Assembly (NCBI RefSeq): GCF_003665095.1
Contig: NZ_RCHV01000002.1
Span: 248,001-312,000 of the forward strand
Origin: Streptomyces sp. Z26
Lineage (GTDB): Bacteria; Actinomycetota; Actinomycetes; Streptomycetales; Streptomycetaceae
Direction of reading: 5' to 3'
Length of the DNA stretch: 64,000 nucleotides
How positions within the stretch are numbered: position 1 is the first letter of the stretch; every line of letters starts with the position of its first letter. Shown in pieces: positions 16,105-25,129 of the stretch. Made by a program: the position numbers and the translations under genes. Below the pieces are notes generated by a model that was given only the letters and a program-made list of their open reading frames with translations, ran no database searches and had not been told where the DNA came from.

Positions 16105-16164
16105 CTCTCTCTCCTGCCTGTGCGGGGGGGGTACGCTGATCCGGACCGGTGATCCAGTTCAAGT

Positions 16165-16198
16165 GGACCACTGATCCGAATATATGGATCAGTGGTCC
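16165..16198. promoter_or_regulatory. 34-bp TetR operator with perfect 13-bp arms
   Basis: GGACCACTGATCC (16165-16177) and GGATCAGTGGTCC (16186-16198) surround GAATATAT. A related half site, GGACCGGTGATCC, is at 16143-16155. It ends 18 bp before the TetR ATG and lies about 60 bp upstream of the divergent reductase. Confidence 0.75.
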
Positions 16199-16216
16199 GG
16201 AAAGCAAGAGGGGCAG

Positions 16217-16804
16217 ATGCGGGCCGACGCCAAGAAGAACCGCGACCACCTGCTCGCCGTGGCGGGCTCCGCCGTCGCGGAGCGGGGCGCGGACGTGTCG
16301 CTGCGCGACATCGCCCGCCGGGCCGAGGTCGGGCTCGCGACCCTGCTGCGGCACTTCCCGACCCGCGAGGCGCTGCTCGACGCCCTCCTGCGGACGAGCT
16401 TCGACGAACTGACCGCGCGGGCGGGCGCGTTCGAGGAGTCGGAACCACCCGCGGACGCCCTCGTCACATGGGTACGGGAGTGCGTCGCGTGGACCACCGA
16501 GTACCGGGGCGTGACCGTGCTCATGGCGGCCGCCATCGAGGACCCGGAGTCCGCCCTGCACGCCTCCTGCGTCACGCTGCGCGCGGCGGGCGCGCGGCTG
16601 CTGACCCGCGCGCAGGACGCGGGCGCGGCCCGCCGCGACCTCGACGGCGACGACCTCTTCGCGCTGATCGCCATGCTCGCCTGGCTCGGTGACCAACCCG
16701 CGCTCGCGCCGCGCGCCCCGCGCCTCTTCGACGTGGTCGCGGGCGCGCTCCTCACCGGTGCGGAGACCGCCCCGGCGGCCGTACGGGAGGGACGACGGGA
16801 CTGA
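16217..16804 (+). CDS. TetR-family repressor
   Basis: A 195-aa regulator with an N-terminal HTH (ADVSLRDIARRAEVGLATLL, RHFPTREALLDALL) and a C-terminal domain of the type paired with SDR or MDR oxidoreductases. The ATG at 16217, with AGAGGGG upstream, is preferred over an in-frame ATG at 16184 that lies inside the operator palindrome. It likely represses itself and the quinone oxidoreductase at 15094. Confidence 0.9.
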   Translation: MRADAKKNRDHLLAVAGSAVAERGADVSLRDIARRAEVGLATLLRHFPTREALLDALLRTSFDELTARAGAFEESEPPADALVTWVRECVAWTTEYRGVTVLMAAAIEDPESALHASCVTLRAAGARLLTRAQDAGAARRDLDGDDLFALIAMLAWLGDQPALAPRAPRLFDVVAGALLTGAETAPAAVREGRRD

Positions 16805-16850
16805 CCGGTCGGCCTCCCGGGCGCGGGCCGGGCGCGTCAGCCCGTACGGC

Positions 16851-17255
16851 TCACGGCCGTTCCGCCACCGCCGACCGGCACCCCGGCAGGTCCCGACCCG
16901 GCACGTCCCGACCCGGCACGTCCCGGCCCGGCACGCGCCGCGTCGGCGGCACCTCGCCGCACCGCTCCGGCGCGGGCGCGGTCAGTTGCGGGTCCAGCGT
17001 CACGGCGGCGACCCCCAGCGGCCGGATGAGCGCGCGCAGCGCGGGCCCGGCGAGCCGCACCCACGCCTGGTCCGCGCCCAGCGCGGAGGTGAGCCGGGCC
17101 ACGGAGGTGAAGGCGACGGCGGTACGCGCGCCCGTCGCCGTACGGAACAGCCGCGTCACGTCGCCGTGGGGGCCCCGCCGGACCGGTACGTACAGCGGAC
17201 CGGGCGGGAGGGCGTCCCGGGACGCGGGGTCCCCGTCCTGGAGCGGTGCTGCCAC
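16851..17255 (-). CDS. SAV_915/SseB-like hypothetical protein with C-terminal GRDVP repeats
   Basis: A 134-aa protein. Residues of about 15-95 (GPLYVPVRRGPHGDVTRLFR, TAVAFTSVARLTSALGADQA, GVAAVTLDPQLTAP) match the SAV_915 family, related to SseB N-terminal domains; function is unknown. The C-terminus carries a short tandem repeat, PGRDVPGRDVPGRDLPG, from near-identical 15-bp DNA units, likely disordered and variable in copy number. The GTG at 17255 has GGAGG five bases upstream; longer frames extend into Arg-rich noncoding sequence. It lies downstream of kdpC where kdpD often sits, but 132 bp away. Confidence 0.65.
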   Translation of the reverse strand: MAAPLQDGDPASRDALPPGPLYVPVRRGPHGDVTRLFRTATGARTAVAFTSVARLTSALGADQAWVRLAGPALRALIRPLGVAAVTLDPQLTAPAPERCGEVPPTRRVPGRDVPGRDVPGRDLPGCRSAVAERP

Positions 17256-17387
17256 GGGGCCCTCCTTCCCGGTCCGCGCCGCGGTGGCGCGTCTGCCGAC
17301 GTCACGCCTGCTCACGGGCCCGCCACGGGCGCGTACGCGTGCACCTGACGACGGAAGCACGGACCGTACGGGCGGGGCTCCGGCGTC

Positions 17388-18062
17388 TCATCCCCTGGAC
17401 TCCGCCGTCAGCTCCCGGAGGGCGGAGTTGAGCGCGAGGACGTTGACGCGGGGCTCCCCGATGAAGCCGAGGGTGCGGCCCTCGGTGTGCGCGGTGACGA
17501 GCCGCGCGACGGGCGCGGCCGTCAGCCCGTTCTCCCGGGCGACGCGGCGCACCTGCAACCGCGCGTAGCGCGGGGAGATGTGCGGGTCGAGGCCGGAGGC
17601 GGAGGAGGTGACCGCGTCGGCGGGTACGTCCGCGGGGTCGACGGGGTGGCCGGGTACGGAGTTGTCCCGGACGACGGCGGCCTTCGCCTCCGCCACCCGC
17701 CGGACGAGCACGGGGTTGTCGGCCGCCAGGTTGGTGGCGCCGGAGAGCAGCAGCTCGTGGCGCGGGTCGCGGGTGTCGGTGCCCAGGCCGTGGGCGGGCC
17801 TGCCCTGGAACCACCGCGGGTCCGGCGCCGCCGTACCGCCCGTCCCGTCCGGCGGCAGGGTGTAGCCCTGCCCGATCAGCGCGGACCCCACCTCCCGGCC
17901 GCCCGCCGAGACCTTCGAGCCGTCGGCCTGCGCCGGGAACAGCGCCTGCGCGGCGCCGGTGACGACCAGCGGGTACAGCACGCCCGTCACGAGCGTGAGC
18001 AGGAGGAGGGCGCGCAGCGAGGCCCCGAGGAGCCGCGCCGTGTGCGTTGCCGTGTGAGCCAT
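17388..18062 (-). CDS. kdpC: Potassium-transporting ATPase subunit C
   Basis: A 224-aa KdpC with one N-terminal transmembrane helix (about residues 12-37) and an extracytoplasmic domain. Family motifs are LIGQGYTLP, FQGRPA, ATNLAADNPVL, PADAVTSSASGLDPHISP and LGFIGEPRVNVLALN. KdpC helps stabilise K+ binding in the KdpFABC P-type ATPase. The ATG lies 5 nt after the kdpB stop. It is the last gene of the operon, with no kdpD or kdpE following. Confidence 0.97.
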   Translation of the reverse strand: MAHTATHTARLLGASLRALLLLTLVTGVLYPLVVTGAAQALFPAQADGSKVSAGGREVGSALIGQGYTLPPDGTGGTAAPDPRWFQGRPAHGLGTDTRDPRHELLLSGATNLAADNPVLVRRVAEAKAAVVRDNSVPGHPVDPADVPADAVTSSASGLDPHISPRYARLQVRRVARENGLTAAPVARLVTAHTEGRTLGFIGEPRVNVLALNSALRELTAESRG

Positions 18063-18067
18063 GGTGA

Positions 18068-20266
18068 TCAGCCGATTCCGGGGAGGAGGGAGAGGAGCAG
18101 GTCGACGGCCTTGATGCCGACGAAGGGCACGACGAGACCGCCGAGCCCGTACACCGCGAGGTTGCGGCGGAGCATCCGGTCGGCGCTCGCCGGGCGGTAG
18201 CGGACGCCGCGCAGGGCGAGGGGGACGAGCACGACGATGACCAGCGCGTTGAAGACCACCGCCGAGAGGATCGCGGAGTCCGGCGACGTCAGCCGCATGA
18301 CGTTCAGCCGGTCCAGGCCGGGATGCACGGTCGCGAAGAGCGCCGGGATGATCGCGAAGAACTTCGCGACGTCGTTGGCGAGGGAGAACGTGGTGAGCGC
18401 GCCGCGCGTGATGAGCAGCTGCTTCCCGATCGCCACGATCTCGATCAGCTTGGTCGGGTCCGAGTCGAGGTCCACCATGTTCCCGGCCTCCTTGGCGGCC
18501 GAGGTGCCGGTGTTCATGGCCACGCCGACGTCCGCCTGGGCGAGGGCGGGGGCGTCGTTCGTACCGTCGCCGGTCATCGCGACGAGCCTGCCGCCCTCCT
18601 GCTCGCGCCGGATCAGCGCCAGCTTGTCCTCGGGCGTGGCCTCGGCCAGGAAGTCGTCCACCCCGGCGTCGGCGGCGACGGCGGCCGCCGTACGCGGGTT
18701 GTCACCGGTGATCATCACCGTCCGGATGCCCATGCGGCGCAGCTCGTCGAAGCGCTCGCGCATGCCCGGCTTGACGACGTCCTTCAGCTGGACCACGCCG
18801 AGCACGCGCGCGCCCGCCGCGTCCTCGACGGCGACCAGCAGCGGCGTGCCGCCCGCCCCGGCGACACCTCCGGCGACGTCGTCGGTGTCCGGCGGCACCG
18901 TGCCGCCGCGCTCCTCGACCCACGCGGCGACCGAGCCGACGGCCCCCTTGCGCACCTTCCGGCCGTCCACGTCCACGCCGGACATCCGGGTGCGCGCGGT
19001 GAACGCGACCCACTGCGCGCCCGCGACCTCGTCCCGGCGCCGTTCCGGCAGCCCGTACGCCTCCTCCGCGAGGGCGACGACGGAGCGGCCCTCCGGGGTG
19101 CCGTCCGCGAGGGACGAGAGCTGGGCCGCGGCCGCCAACTCGGCCTGGTCCGCGCCCCGTACGGGGGTGAACGCGGCGGCCCGCCGGTTGCCGTACGTGA
19201 TGGTGCCGGTCTTGTCGAGCAGCAGCGTGGACACGTCGCCCGCGGCCTCGACGGCGCGGCCGGACACGGCCAGCACGTTCCGCTGCACCAGCCGGTCCAT
19301 GCCCGCGATGCCGATCGCGGACAGCAACGCGCCGATGGTGGTGGGGATCAGGCAGACCAGCAGCGCGACGAGGACGACCAGCGACAGGTCGGTGCCCGCG
19401 TGCGCGGCGAACGCGGGCAGCGTCACGCACGCCAGCAGGAACACCAGGGTCAGCGACGCCAGCAGGATGTTCAACGCGATCTCGTTCGGCGTCCGCTGCC
19501 GCGCCGCGCCCTCGACGAGGCCGATCATCCGGTCGAGGAACGTCTCCCCCGGCTTCGCCGTGATCCGTACGACGATCCGGTCGGACAGCACGCGCGTACC
19601 GCCGGTCACCGCGCAGCGGTCGCCGCCGGACTCGCGGACGACCGGCGCCGACTCCCCGGTGATCGCGGACTCGTCGACGGACGCGACGCCCTCGACGACG
19701 TCGCCGTCACCGGGGACGGTGTCACCGGCCTCGCAGACCACGAGATCACCGACCGCGAGCCCGGCGCCCGGCACGCGCTCCTCCACGCCCCCGTACCCGC
19801 CGCCCGCACCGCTCCCGGCCCCGGTCAGCCGCCGGGCCACCGAGTCCGTCTTGGCCCTGCGCAACGTGTCCGCCTGCGCCTTCCCGCGCCCCTCGGCCAC
19901 CGCCTCCGCCAGGTTCGCGAAGAGCACGGTCAGCCAGAGCCAGCCGGCGACGGTCCAGCCGAACCAGTCCCCCGGCTCCGCGACGGCGCAGCCCGTGGTC
20001 AGCACCGCGCCGACCCACACGACGCACATCACCGGGGTCGCGACCATCACCCGCGGGTCGAGCTTGCGGCACGCCCGCGGCAGCGAACGCACCAGCTGCG
20101 CGGGGGCGAAGAGGCCCGCCCCGACCCGTACCCCTGGTGCGGGGCGCCCGGCGGGCGGGTCGTCGGTCCGGGCCGGTTCCGGGGCCGGTACGGGCGGGGT
20201 CGTCGAGGAGGGGGGCGGGGAGGTCGGGGGCATGGGGTCCTCGTGCTTGCGGGTACGGGTGGTCAT
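18068..20266 (-). CDS. kdpB: Potassium-transporting P-type ATPase subunit B
   Basis: A 732-aa P-type ATPase energising K+ uptake at the membrane. The phosphorylation site is DKTGTIT; other motifs are TGESAPV (actuator), [18 protein letters not shown], and [20 protein letters not shown] (hinge). About seven transmembrane helices are visible. The N-terminus is longer than usual, with a Pro/Thr-rich tail of about 50 residues before the first helix. The ATG overlaps the kdpA stop by one base (TGATG), implying coupled translation. Confidence 0.97.
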   Translation of the reverse strand: MTTRTRKHEDPMPPTSPPPSSTTPPVPAPEPARTDDPPAGRPAPGVRVGAGLFAPAQLVRSLPRACRKLDPRVMVATPVMCVVWVGAVLTTGCAVAEPGDWFGWTVAGWLWLTVLFANLAEAVAEGRGKAQADTLRRAKTDSVARRLTGAGSGAGGGYGGVEERVPGAGLAVGDLVVCEAGDTVPGDGDVVEGVASVDESAITGESAPVVRESGGDRCAVTGGTRVLSDRIVVRITAKPGETFLDRMIGLVEGAARQRTPNEIALNILLASLTLVFLLACVTLPAFAAHAGTDLSLVVLVALLVCLIPTTIGALLSAIGIAGMDRLVQRNVLAVSGRAVEAAGDVSTLLLDKTGTITYGNRRAAAFTPVRGADQAELAAAAQLSSLADGTPEGRSVVALAEEAYGLPERRRDEVAGAQWVAFTARTRMSGVDVDGRKVRKGAVGSVAAWVEERGGTVPPDTDDVAGGVAGAGGTPLLVAVEDAAGARVLGVVQLKDVVKPGMRERFDELRRMGIRTVMITGDNPRTAAAVAADAGVDDFLAEATPEDKLALIRREQEGGRLVAMTGDGTNDAPALAQADVGVAMNTGTSAAKEAGNMVDLDSDPTKLIEIVAIGKQLLITRGALTTFSLANDVAKFFAIIPALFATVHPGLDRLNVMRLTSPDSAILSAVVFNALVIVVLVPLALRGVRYRPASADRMLRRNLAVYGLGGLVVPFVGIKAVDLLLSLLPGIG

Positions 20267-21939
20267 CACGCCAGCCCTTCGGCCAGCGGGCCCAGGGCGA
20301 GCGCCGGGAAGTAGGTGAGACCGCTGACGATCACGACGGCGCCTACCAGCAGCCCGGCGAAGAGGGGTTGGCCGGTACGGAGGGTCCCGGCGGTGGCCGG
20401 TACGGTGCGCTGCCCGGCCAGCGAACCGGCCAGCGCGAGCACGAACACCATGGGCAGGAAACGGCCGAGCAGCATCGCGAGTCCCGTCGTGGTGTGGAAC
20501 CAGTCGGTGTCCGCGTTCAGCCCGGCGAAGGCGGAGCCGTTGTTGTTCGCCGCCGAGGTGAACGCGTACAGCACCTCGGTGAAGCCGTGCGCGCCCGGGT
20601 TGAGCGTCGAACGCGGGGGCGTCGGCAGCGCCACGGACAGGGCGGTGAACGTGAGCACCAGCGCCGGGGTGACGAGGAGGAAGAGGGCCGCGAGCTTGAT
20701 CTCGCGGGGGCCGATCCGCTTCCCCAGGTACTCGGGCGTACGGCCGACCATCAGCCCGGCCAGGAACACCGCGAGCACCGCCATGACCAGCATGGCGTAG
20801 AGGCCGGAGCCGACGCCGCCGGGCGCGACCTCCCCGAGCATCATGCCGAGCAGCGCGAGCCCGCCGCCCAGCCCGGTGAGCGAGGAGTGCGCGGAGTCCA
20901 CCGCCCCGGTCGAGGTCAGCGTCGTCGACACCGCGAAGAGCGACGACCCGCCGATCCCGAACCGGAGTTCCTTGCCCTCCATCGCCCCGCCCGCCGCCTG
21001 CGGCGCGGGGCCGTGGTGGGCGAACTCGGTCCACATCATCAGCGCCGTGAACGCGCACCAGAGGACCGCCATCGCACCGAGCACCGCGTAGCCCTGCCGT
21101 ACGGAGCCGACGAGCACGCCGAAGGTACGGGTGAGGGCGACGGGCACGAGCAGGATCAGGAAGACCTCGAAGAGGTTGGAGAACGGGGTGGGGTTCTCGA
21201 ACGGGTGGGCGCTGTTGGCGTTGAAGTAGCCGCCGCCGTTCGTGCCCAGCAGCTTGACGGCCTCCTGCGAGGCCACCGCGCCGCCGTTCCACTGCTGGGA
21301 GCCGCCCGTGAACTGGCCCACCTCGTGCACACCGGCGAAGTTCTGCACCACCCCGCAGGCGGCCAGGACCAGCGCGGCCACGGCGGCGAGCGGCAGCAGG
21401 ACACGTACGACACCGCGGACGAGGTCGGCCCAGAAGTTGCCCAACGTGCCGGTGCTCGACCGGGCGAAGCCGCGTACGAGCGCGACGGCGACGGCCATGC
21501 CGACGGCGGCGGAGACGAAGTTCTGCACGGCGAGACCGGCGGTCTGCACGACGTGGCCCATCGTCTGCTCGCCGTAGTACGCCTGCCAGTTGGTGTTCGA
21601 CACGAACGAGACGGCCGTGTTGAACGCCCCCGGCGCCGGTACGGAACCGCGGCCGGACGAGCCCGGCAGGGCGCCCTGCGCGCGCTGGAGCGCGTACAGC
21701 AGGAGCACCCCGACGGCGGAGAGGGCGAGGACGCCGCGGAGGTAGGCGGGCCAGCGCATCTCCGCGTCCGGGTCGGCGCCGACGGCACGGTAGATCCACC
21801 GTTCGACGCGCAGGTGCCGGTCGGCGGAGTAGACCCGGGCCATGTGGTCGCCCAGTGGTACGTAGAGGAGCGCCAACGCGCCGACGAGGGCGAGGAGTTG
21901 GAGCACTCCGGAGGTCACGGGGCCCATGGCGGCGCTCAC
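20266..21939 (-). CDS. kdpA: Potassium-transporting ATPase subunit A
   Basis: A 557-aa K+-translocating channel-like subunit with about ten transmembrane helices. Selectivity-filter-like segments are visible: [41 protein letters not shown] and [15 protein letters not shown]. The GTG at 21939 overlaps the kdpF stop in a GTGA. Under K+ limitation it moves K+ inward with KdpB supplying energy. Confidence 0.97.
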   Translation of the reverse strand: MSAAMGPVTSGVLQLLALVGALALLYVPLGDHMARVYSADRHLRVERWIYRAVGADPDAEMRWPAYLRGVLALSAVGVLLLYALQRAQGALPGSSGRGSVPAPGAFNTAVSFVSNTNWQAYYGEQTMGHVVQTAGLAVQNFVSAAVGMAVAVALVRGFARSSTGTLGNFWADLVRGVVRVLLPLAAVAALVLAACGVVQNFAGVHEVGQFTGGSQQWNGGAVASQEAVKLLGTNGGGYFNANSAHPFENPTPFSNLFEVFLILLVPVALTRTFGVLVGSVRQGYAVLGAMAVLWCAFTALMMWTEFAHHGPAPQAAGGAMEGKELRFGIGGSSLFAVSTTLTSTGAVDSAHSSLTGLGGGLALLGMMLGEVAPGGVGSGLYAMLVMAVLAVFLAGLMVGRTPEYLGKRIGPREIKLAALFLLVTPALVLTFTALSVALPTPPRSTLNPGAHGFTEVLYAFTSAANNNGSAFAGLNADTDWFHTTTGLAMLLGRFLPMVFVLALAGSLAGQRTVPATAGTLRTGQPLFAGLLVGAVVIVSGLTYFPALALGPLAEGLA

Positions 21940-22019
21940 TCGGGCCGGACCAGGGCGCGGACGAGGTAGCCCAGCAGGGCCACCGCCACGACCAGGCCGA
22001 CGACGTGTTCGGCGGTCAC
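21936..22019 (-). CDS. kdpF: KdpF small subunit
   Basis: A 27-aa single-helix peptide ([20 protein letters not shown], then a short basic/acidic tail) immediately before kdpA. Length, position and sequence fit KdpF, the peptide that stabilises the Kdp complex. The GTG start overlaps the stop of the small gene upstream, and the stop overlaps the kdpA start, both as GTGA. Confidence 0.9.
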   Translation of the reverse strand: MTAEHVVGLVVAVALLGYLVRALVRPE

Positions 22020-22099
22020 AGCTTCGTCACCCCCCGGGCGACGAGTGCCACCAGCGCGAACACCGCGACCGTGACGATGACGAAGGCCAGGTCGGCCAT
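22016..22099 (-). CDS. Small membrane peptide at the head of the kdp operon
   Basis: This 27-aa peptide ([20 protein letters not shown], then ARGVTKL) forms one hydrophobic helix with a basic end, the same length and shape as KdpF but different in sequence. Its stop overlaps the kdpF start by 4 nt (GTGA), so the two are translationally coupled. Similar micro-ORFs precede kdpF in other streptomycetes as far as I recall; no function is known. It could be an extra accessory subunit or a coupling leader. Confidence 0.7.
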   Translation of the reverse strand: MADLAFVIVTVAVFALVALVARGVTKL

Positions 22100-22524
22100 C
22101 GCGTACTCCTCGGGGCTTCGGGAACATCCGCGCGGGAGGCCCCGCGAACGGATCGGACCCTGCGAGGAGAACCCCTCCGGGGGACACGCGCGGGGCGCGT
22201 TGACGGTCCCCATACGCGCCGCCGCGGTCTCTTGACGGCTCCCTGACGGGTACGGAGTCGCAGGTCACACGCGGCGGCGGGGCGGTGCGTGACGGGGCCG
22301 TGCGGTGCGGGTGGCTCGTCGCCGTCCCACCGGAATCCGCGCGGCGCTCCGGCGCCGTACGCGGAACCGACACATCGGACCGAAAGGAGAATTCCGGTCG
22401 CATTTCCGGAGAACGTTTCCGGTGAACGCGCGGAAGCCGCCCGGTGATCAACGTCCCGCACCCGCGTGATATACGTGTGACCCGCCGGGCGCGCCGACGC
22501 GCCCCGCGCAGAGGGAGGCCGTGG
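22100..22524. other. 425-bp divergent intergenic region (kdp / amidohydrolase)
   Basis: Holds the promoters of the minus-strand kdp operon and of the plus-strand amidohydrolase. Near the latter, TTCCGG occurs three times as direct repeats at 22392, 22404 and 22417 (12-13 bp spacing), a possible activator site. I looked for a c-di-AMP (ydaO-type) riboswitch ahead of kdp and cannot support one. No reading frame here is convincing. Confidence 0.4.
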
Positions 22525-23562
22525 ATGATCGAGGACGTTCCCGTGGTGGATGCCGTGGTGCACGGCTACAACTCACCACCCGAGACCTGGAAACACCCCC
22601 TCGCCGGAGTCGTGGTCGATTCCCTCTACAACCGCTACCACCGGATATTCTCCCCGCGCGACGATCCGAAATGGATACTCGACCGGCACCGCTTCGAACG
22701 CGTCGGCCCCGAACTCCTGGAACACGCGCTGTTCGCGGAGAGCCGTACGGATTTCGCCGTCTACCACGACATCCCGCTCTACGGCATGTACGAGCAGGGG
22801 GCGTCGCCCCTCTGGATCGGCCGCGAGATGCGCGAGCGCAACCCGGACCGCGTCGCGGTCTTCGGCGGCATCTGGCCCGGCCACCCCGACCCGGTCGGGG
22901 AGGTGGACCGGCTCGTCGACGAGGAGAAGGTCGTCGGCCTCAAGTTCTACCCGTACGACATCTACGACGGCCGCGGCGAGACCGTGCGCATGGACGACGT
23001 GGACACCGTGTTCCCCATCCTGGAACACGCCCAGCGACGCGGTATCCGTTCCGTCGCCGTGCACAAGGCCATCGCCATGGTCGGCTGCCCGGTGGGGCCT
23101 TTCGCTCCGGGTGACCTGGACAACGCCTTCCTGGCCTTTCCGGAACTCAACTTCCAGATCGTGCACGGCGGTTTCGCCTTTCTAGAGGACACCGCCCTCC
23201 AGCTCTCGTACTATCCCAACGCCTCGGTCGTCCTGGAAGGCGCCAGCGCCTATCTGGTGAATTCGCCGCTACGTTTCGCCGAGATCCTCAGCGCTTTCGT
23301 ACGGGCCGGCGCCGCGGACCGCATCATCTGGGGGACGGGGTGCACCGCGCTGCATCCGCAGCCCCTGCTCGACGCGTTCTGGGAATTCCAGTTCCCGGAC
23401 TGGATGATCGAGGGATACGGGCTGCCGCCGTTGACGAAGGAACTGAAGCGGAAGATCCTCGGCGGCAACATCGCGCGCATTTTGGACCTGAAGGTCACCC
23501 CCGACCCGGCCGAACGGGAACTGGCGGAGCCGTGGACCGGCGGCGCGGCGGTGCCCGCGTGA
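22525..23562 (+). CDS. Amidohydrolase-family (TIM-barrel) metal-dependent hydrolase
   Basis: A 345-aa amidohydrolase of the aminocarboxymuconate-semialdehyde-decarboxylase-like group (PF04909). Features include VVDAVVHGYN at the N-terminus (the D-x-H metal element in degenerate form), VGLKFYPYDIYDG (strand with Lys), SVAVHKAIAMVG (His), FQIVHGGFAFLED (His) and IIWGTGCTALHP. The last replaces the usual GSD-Y-P with GTGC, a notable departure at a metal-ligand position. GAGGGAGG precedes the ATG. Its stop overlaps the DUF59 gene start (GTGA). Similar amidohydrolase/DUF59 pairs occur beside soluble diiron monooxygenases; none is present here. Confidence 0.8.
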   Translation: MIEDVPVVDAVVHGYNSPPETWKHPLAGVVVDSLYNRYHRIFSPRDDPKWILDRHRFERVGPELLEHALFAESRTDFAVYHDIPLYGMYEQGASPLWIGREMRERNPDRVAVFGGIWPGHPDPVGEVDRLVDEEKVVGLKFYPYDIYDGRGETVRMDDVDTVFPILEHAQRRGIRSVAVHKAIAMVGCPVGPFAPGDLDNAFLAFPELNFQIVHGGFAFLEDTALQLSYYPNASVVLEGASAYLVNSPLRFAEILSAFVRAGAADRIIWGTGCTALHPQPLLDAFWEFQFPDWMIEGYGLPPLTKELKRKILGGNIARILDLKVTPDPAERELAEPWTGGAAVPA

Positions 23563-23909
23563 CCGAGGAGGAGATCCGCGCCGAACTCGACCGCATCGTC
23601 GACCCCTGTTCGGCGGCGGCCGGGGCGCCCGCCGGGCTGGTGGAGATGGGCCTGGTACGGGAGTTGGAGCTGACCCCGGGTCCGGACGGCGCGCGCGTAC
23701 GGCTGCGGATCGCGGTGACCGAGCCCGGTTGCATGATGGGGGCGGCGTTCGCCGCGCAGGCGGAGGAGCGGGTCGGCGCGCTGGCCGGGATCGGCGAGGT
23801 GCGCGTGGAGATCGACCACGACGCGGACTGGCTGCCCTCGGACCTCGCACCGTCGTACCGGCTGCGCCTCGCCGAGGTACGCGCGGCGCGGCGGCAGGCG
23901 GGGCCGTGA
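23559..23909 (+). CDS. DUF59 (MIP18/SufT-like) metal-sulfur cluster assembly factor
   Basis: A 116-aa protein with a DUF59 pattern: EEIRAELDRIVDPCS, GLVEMGLVREL, then LRIAVTEPGCMMG with the conserved Cys, and a C-terminal strand containing WLPSDL. DUF59 proteins assist Fe-S or metal maturation of partner enzymes. The GTG overlaps the amidohydrolase stop, so the two are co-translated and the partner is probably the preceding enzyme or a product encoded elsewhere. Confidence 0.8.
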   Translation: MTEEEIRAELDRIVDPCSAAAGAPAGLVEMGLVRELELTPGPDGARVRLRIAVTEPGCMMGAAFAAQAEERVGALAGIGEVRVEIDHDADWLPSDLAPSYRLRLAEVRAARRQAGP

Positions 23910-23934
23910 GCGGCGGGGACGCGCGGCGGCGGCC

Positions 23935-24372
23935 GTGCTGATCCGGTACGAGTGGCGGGGCGCCGTCGACGACGCCGCCCTCGACGCGCTCCACGCGGAG
24001 GGTTTCGGCCGTCCCGCCACTCCCGCTCGTACCACCGGCCCGGCCCGTACCGGCGACCCCGCCCGTACCGGCTGGCGGGAGCGGCTGGAGCGGCACAGCC
24101 TGGGCTGGGTGTGCGCCCGCGCGGACGGTTCCCTGGCGGGCTTCGTGAACGTCGCCTGGGGCGGCGGCGAGCACGCCTTCCTCCTGGACACCGTGGTGGC
24201 GCGGCGCAACCGCCACGAGGGCGTGGGCGCCCGGCTGGTGGCGGTCGCCGCGGAGGAGGCGCGCGGAGCGGGGTGCGCCTGGCTCCACGTGGACTTCGAG
24301 GAGCGGCTGCGGCCGTTCTACCTCGACGCCTGCGGCTTCCGGGAGACGTCGGCCGGACTGCTCGCCCTGTAG
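23935..24372 (+). CDS. GNAT-family N-acetyltransferase
   Basis: A 145-aa acetyltransferase. The acetyl-CoA-binding region is visible as LLDTVVARRNRHEGVGARLV, motif A with R-N-R-H-x-G-V-G, followed by AWLHVDFEERLRPFYLDACG in motif B. An Arg/Thr/Pro-repeat stretch (TTGPARTGDPARTG, about residues 32-48) replaces an ordinary N-terminal loop. It begins with GTG 25 nt after the DUF59 gene and probably shares its transcript. Substrate unknown. Confidence 0.8.
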   Translation: MLIRYEWRGAVDDAALDALHAEGFGRPATPARTTGPARTGDPARTGWRERLERHSLGWVCARADGSLAGFVNVAWGGGEHAFLLDTVVARRNRHEGVGARLVAVAAEEARGAGCAWLHVDFEERLRPFYLDACGFRETSAGLLAL

Positions 24373-24448
24373 CGGCCGGGCACCCGACGCGTTCGCCGTA
24401 CGGCCGCGCCGGAGGGCCGGAACGTGCCGGGAGGACGTACGGCCCGCT

Positions 24449-24472
24449 TGGTGAGTGGTAGGTTACTCACCA
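24449..24472. promoter_or_regulatory. TetR autoregulatory operator
   Basis: TGGTGAGT and ACTCACCA arms are separated by 8 bp, and the right arm ends on the A of the TetR ATG. A repressor bound there would block its own transcription. Confidence 0.6.
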
Positions 24473-25005
24473 TGTCACGGACGCTCTCCACCTCCGACGC
24501 CCGACGCCAGGAGGTCGACGCCGTCGCCGTCGAGGTCTTCTCCCGGCGCGGCTTCTACGCGACCACGACGACCGAGATCGCCCGCGCGGCGGGGATCTCG
24601 CAGGCGTACCTCTACAAGCTCTACCCCGACAAGACGTCGCTGTTCGTCGCCGCGCTGAAGCACTGCGGCGCCCGACTCGCCGCGCTCGTCGAGGAGTTGC
24701 TCGCGCGGGACGAGGACGGCGAACGGGCCCTGCGCTCCGCCGCCGGGGACATCGCGGGCGACCGCGACCTCGTCCGTTTCCTCGCCCACGCGGCGTGCGC
24801 GGCGCACGAGCCGGAGATCCGCGCCGCCGTCGCGGAGTGCTACGCCACGCAGTACGCCGTGATCCGCGCCCACTCCGCGCTTCCCGACGAGGCGATCCGC
24901 CGGTACTTCGCGGAGAGCCTGCTCGACAACCAGATGCGGGTGATCGGCGCCGACCGCACGGACGCCCCGTGGGCGCGCGCGCTCACCGGGACCACCCCGG
25001 CCTGA
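24472..25005 (+). CDS. TetR-family repressor
   Basis: A 177-aa regulator with the HTH segment FSRRGFYATTTTEIARAAGI and SQAYLYKLYPDKTSLFVAAL, then a C-terminal helical domain containing FLAHAACAAHEPEIRAAVAE. The ATG sits on the edge of a palindrome. It precedes the epimerase gene at 25130 on the same strand (124-bp gap), so it probably controls both. Confidence 0.9.
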   Translation: MSRTLSTSDARRQEVDAVAVEVFSRRGFYATTTTEIARAAGISQAYLYKLYPDKTSLFVAALKHCGARLAALVEELLARDEDGERALRSAAGDIAGDRDLVRFLAHAACAAHEPEIRAAVAECYATQYAVIRAHSALPDEAIRRYFAESLLDNQMRVIGADRTDAPWARALTGTTPA

Positions 25006-25129
25006 GCGCCCCGACGGCCCGCGCGGCGCCCGGAGTCGGGCGCCGCGCCGGCCCGAGCGGCGCACCGCGCCGAGGAACACCTCCGGACCGCGACCGCGGC
25101 CGGACCCACAGATCCGGGAGACCTCCAGA

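Noticed and set aside
22100..22440. Possible c-di-AMP riboswitch before kdp
   Set aside because: The conserved ydaO-type core segments could not be found on the minus strand; only generic GC-rich hairpins are present.
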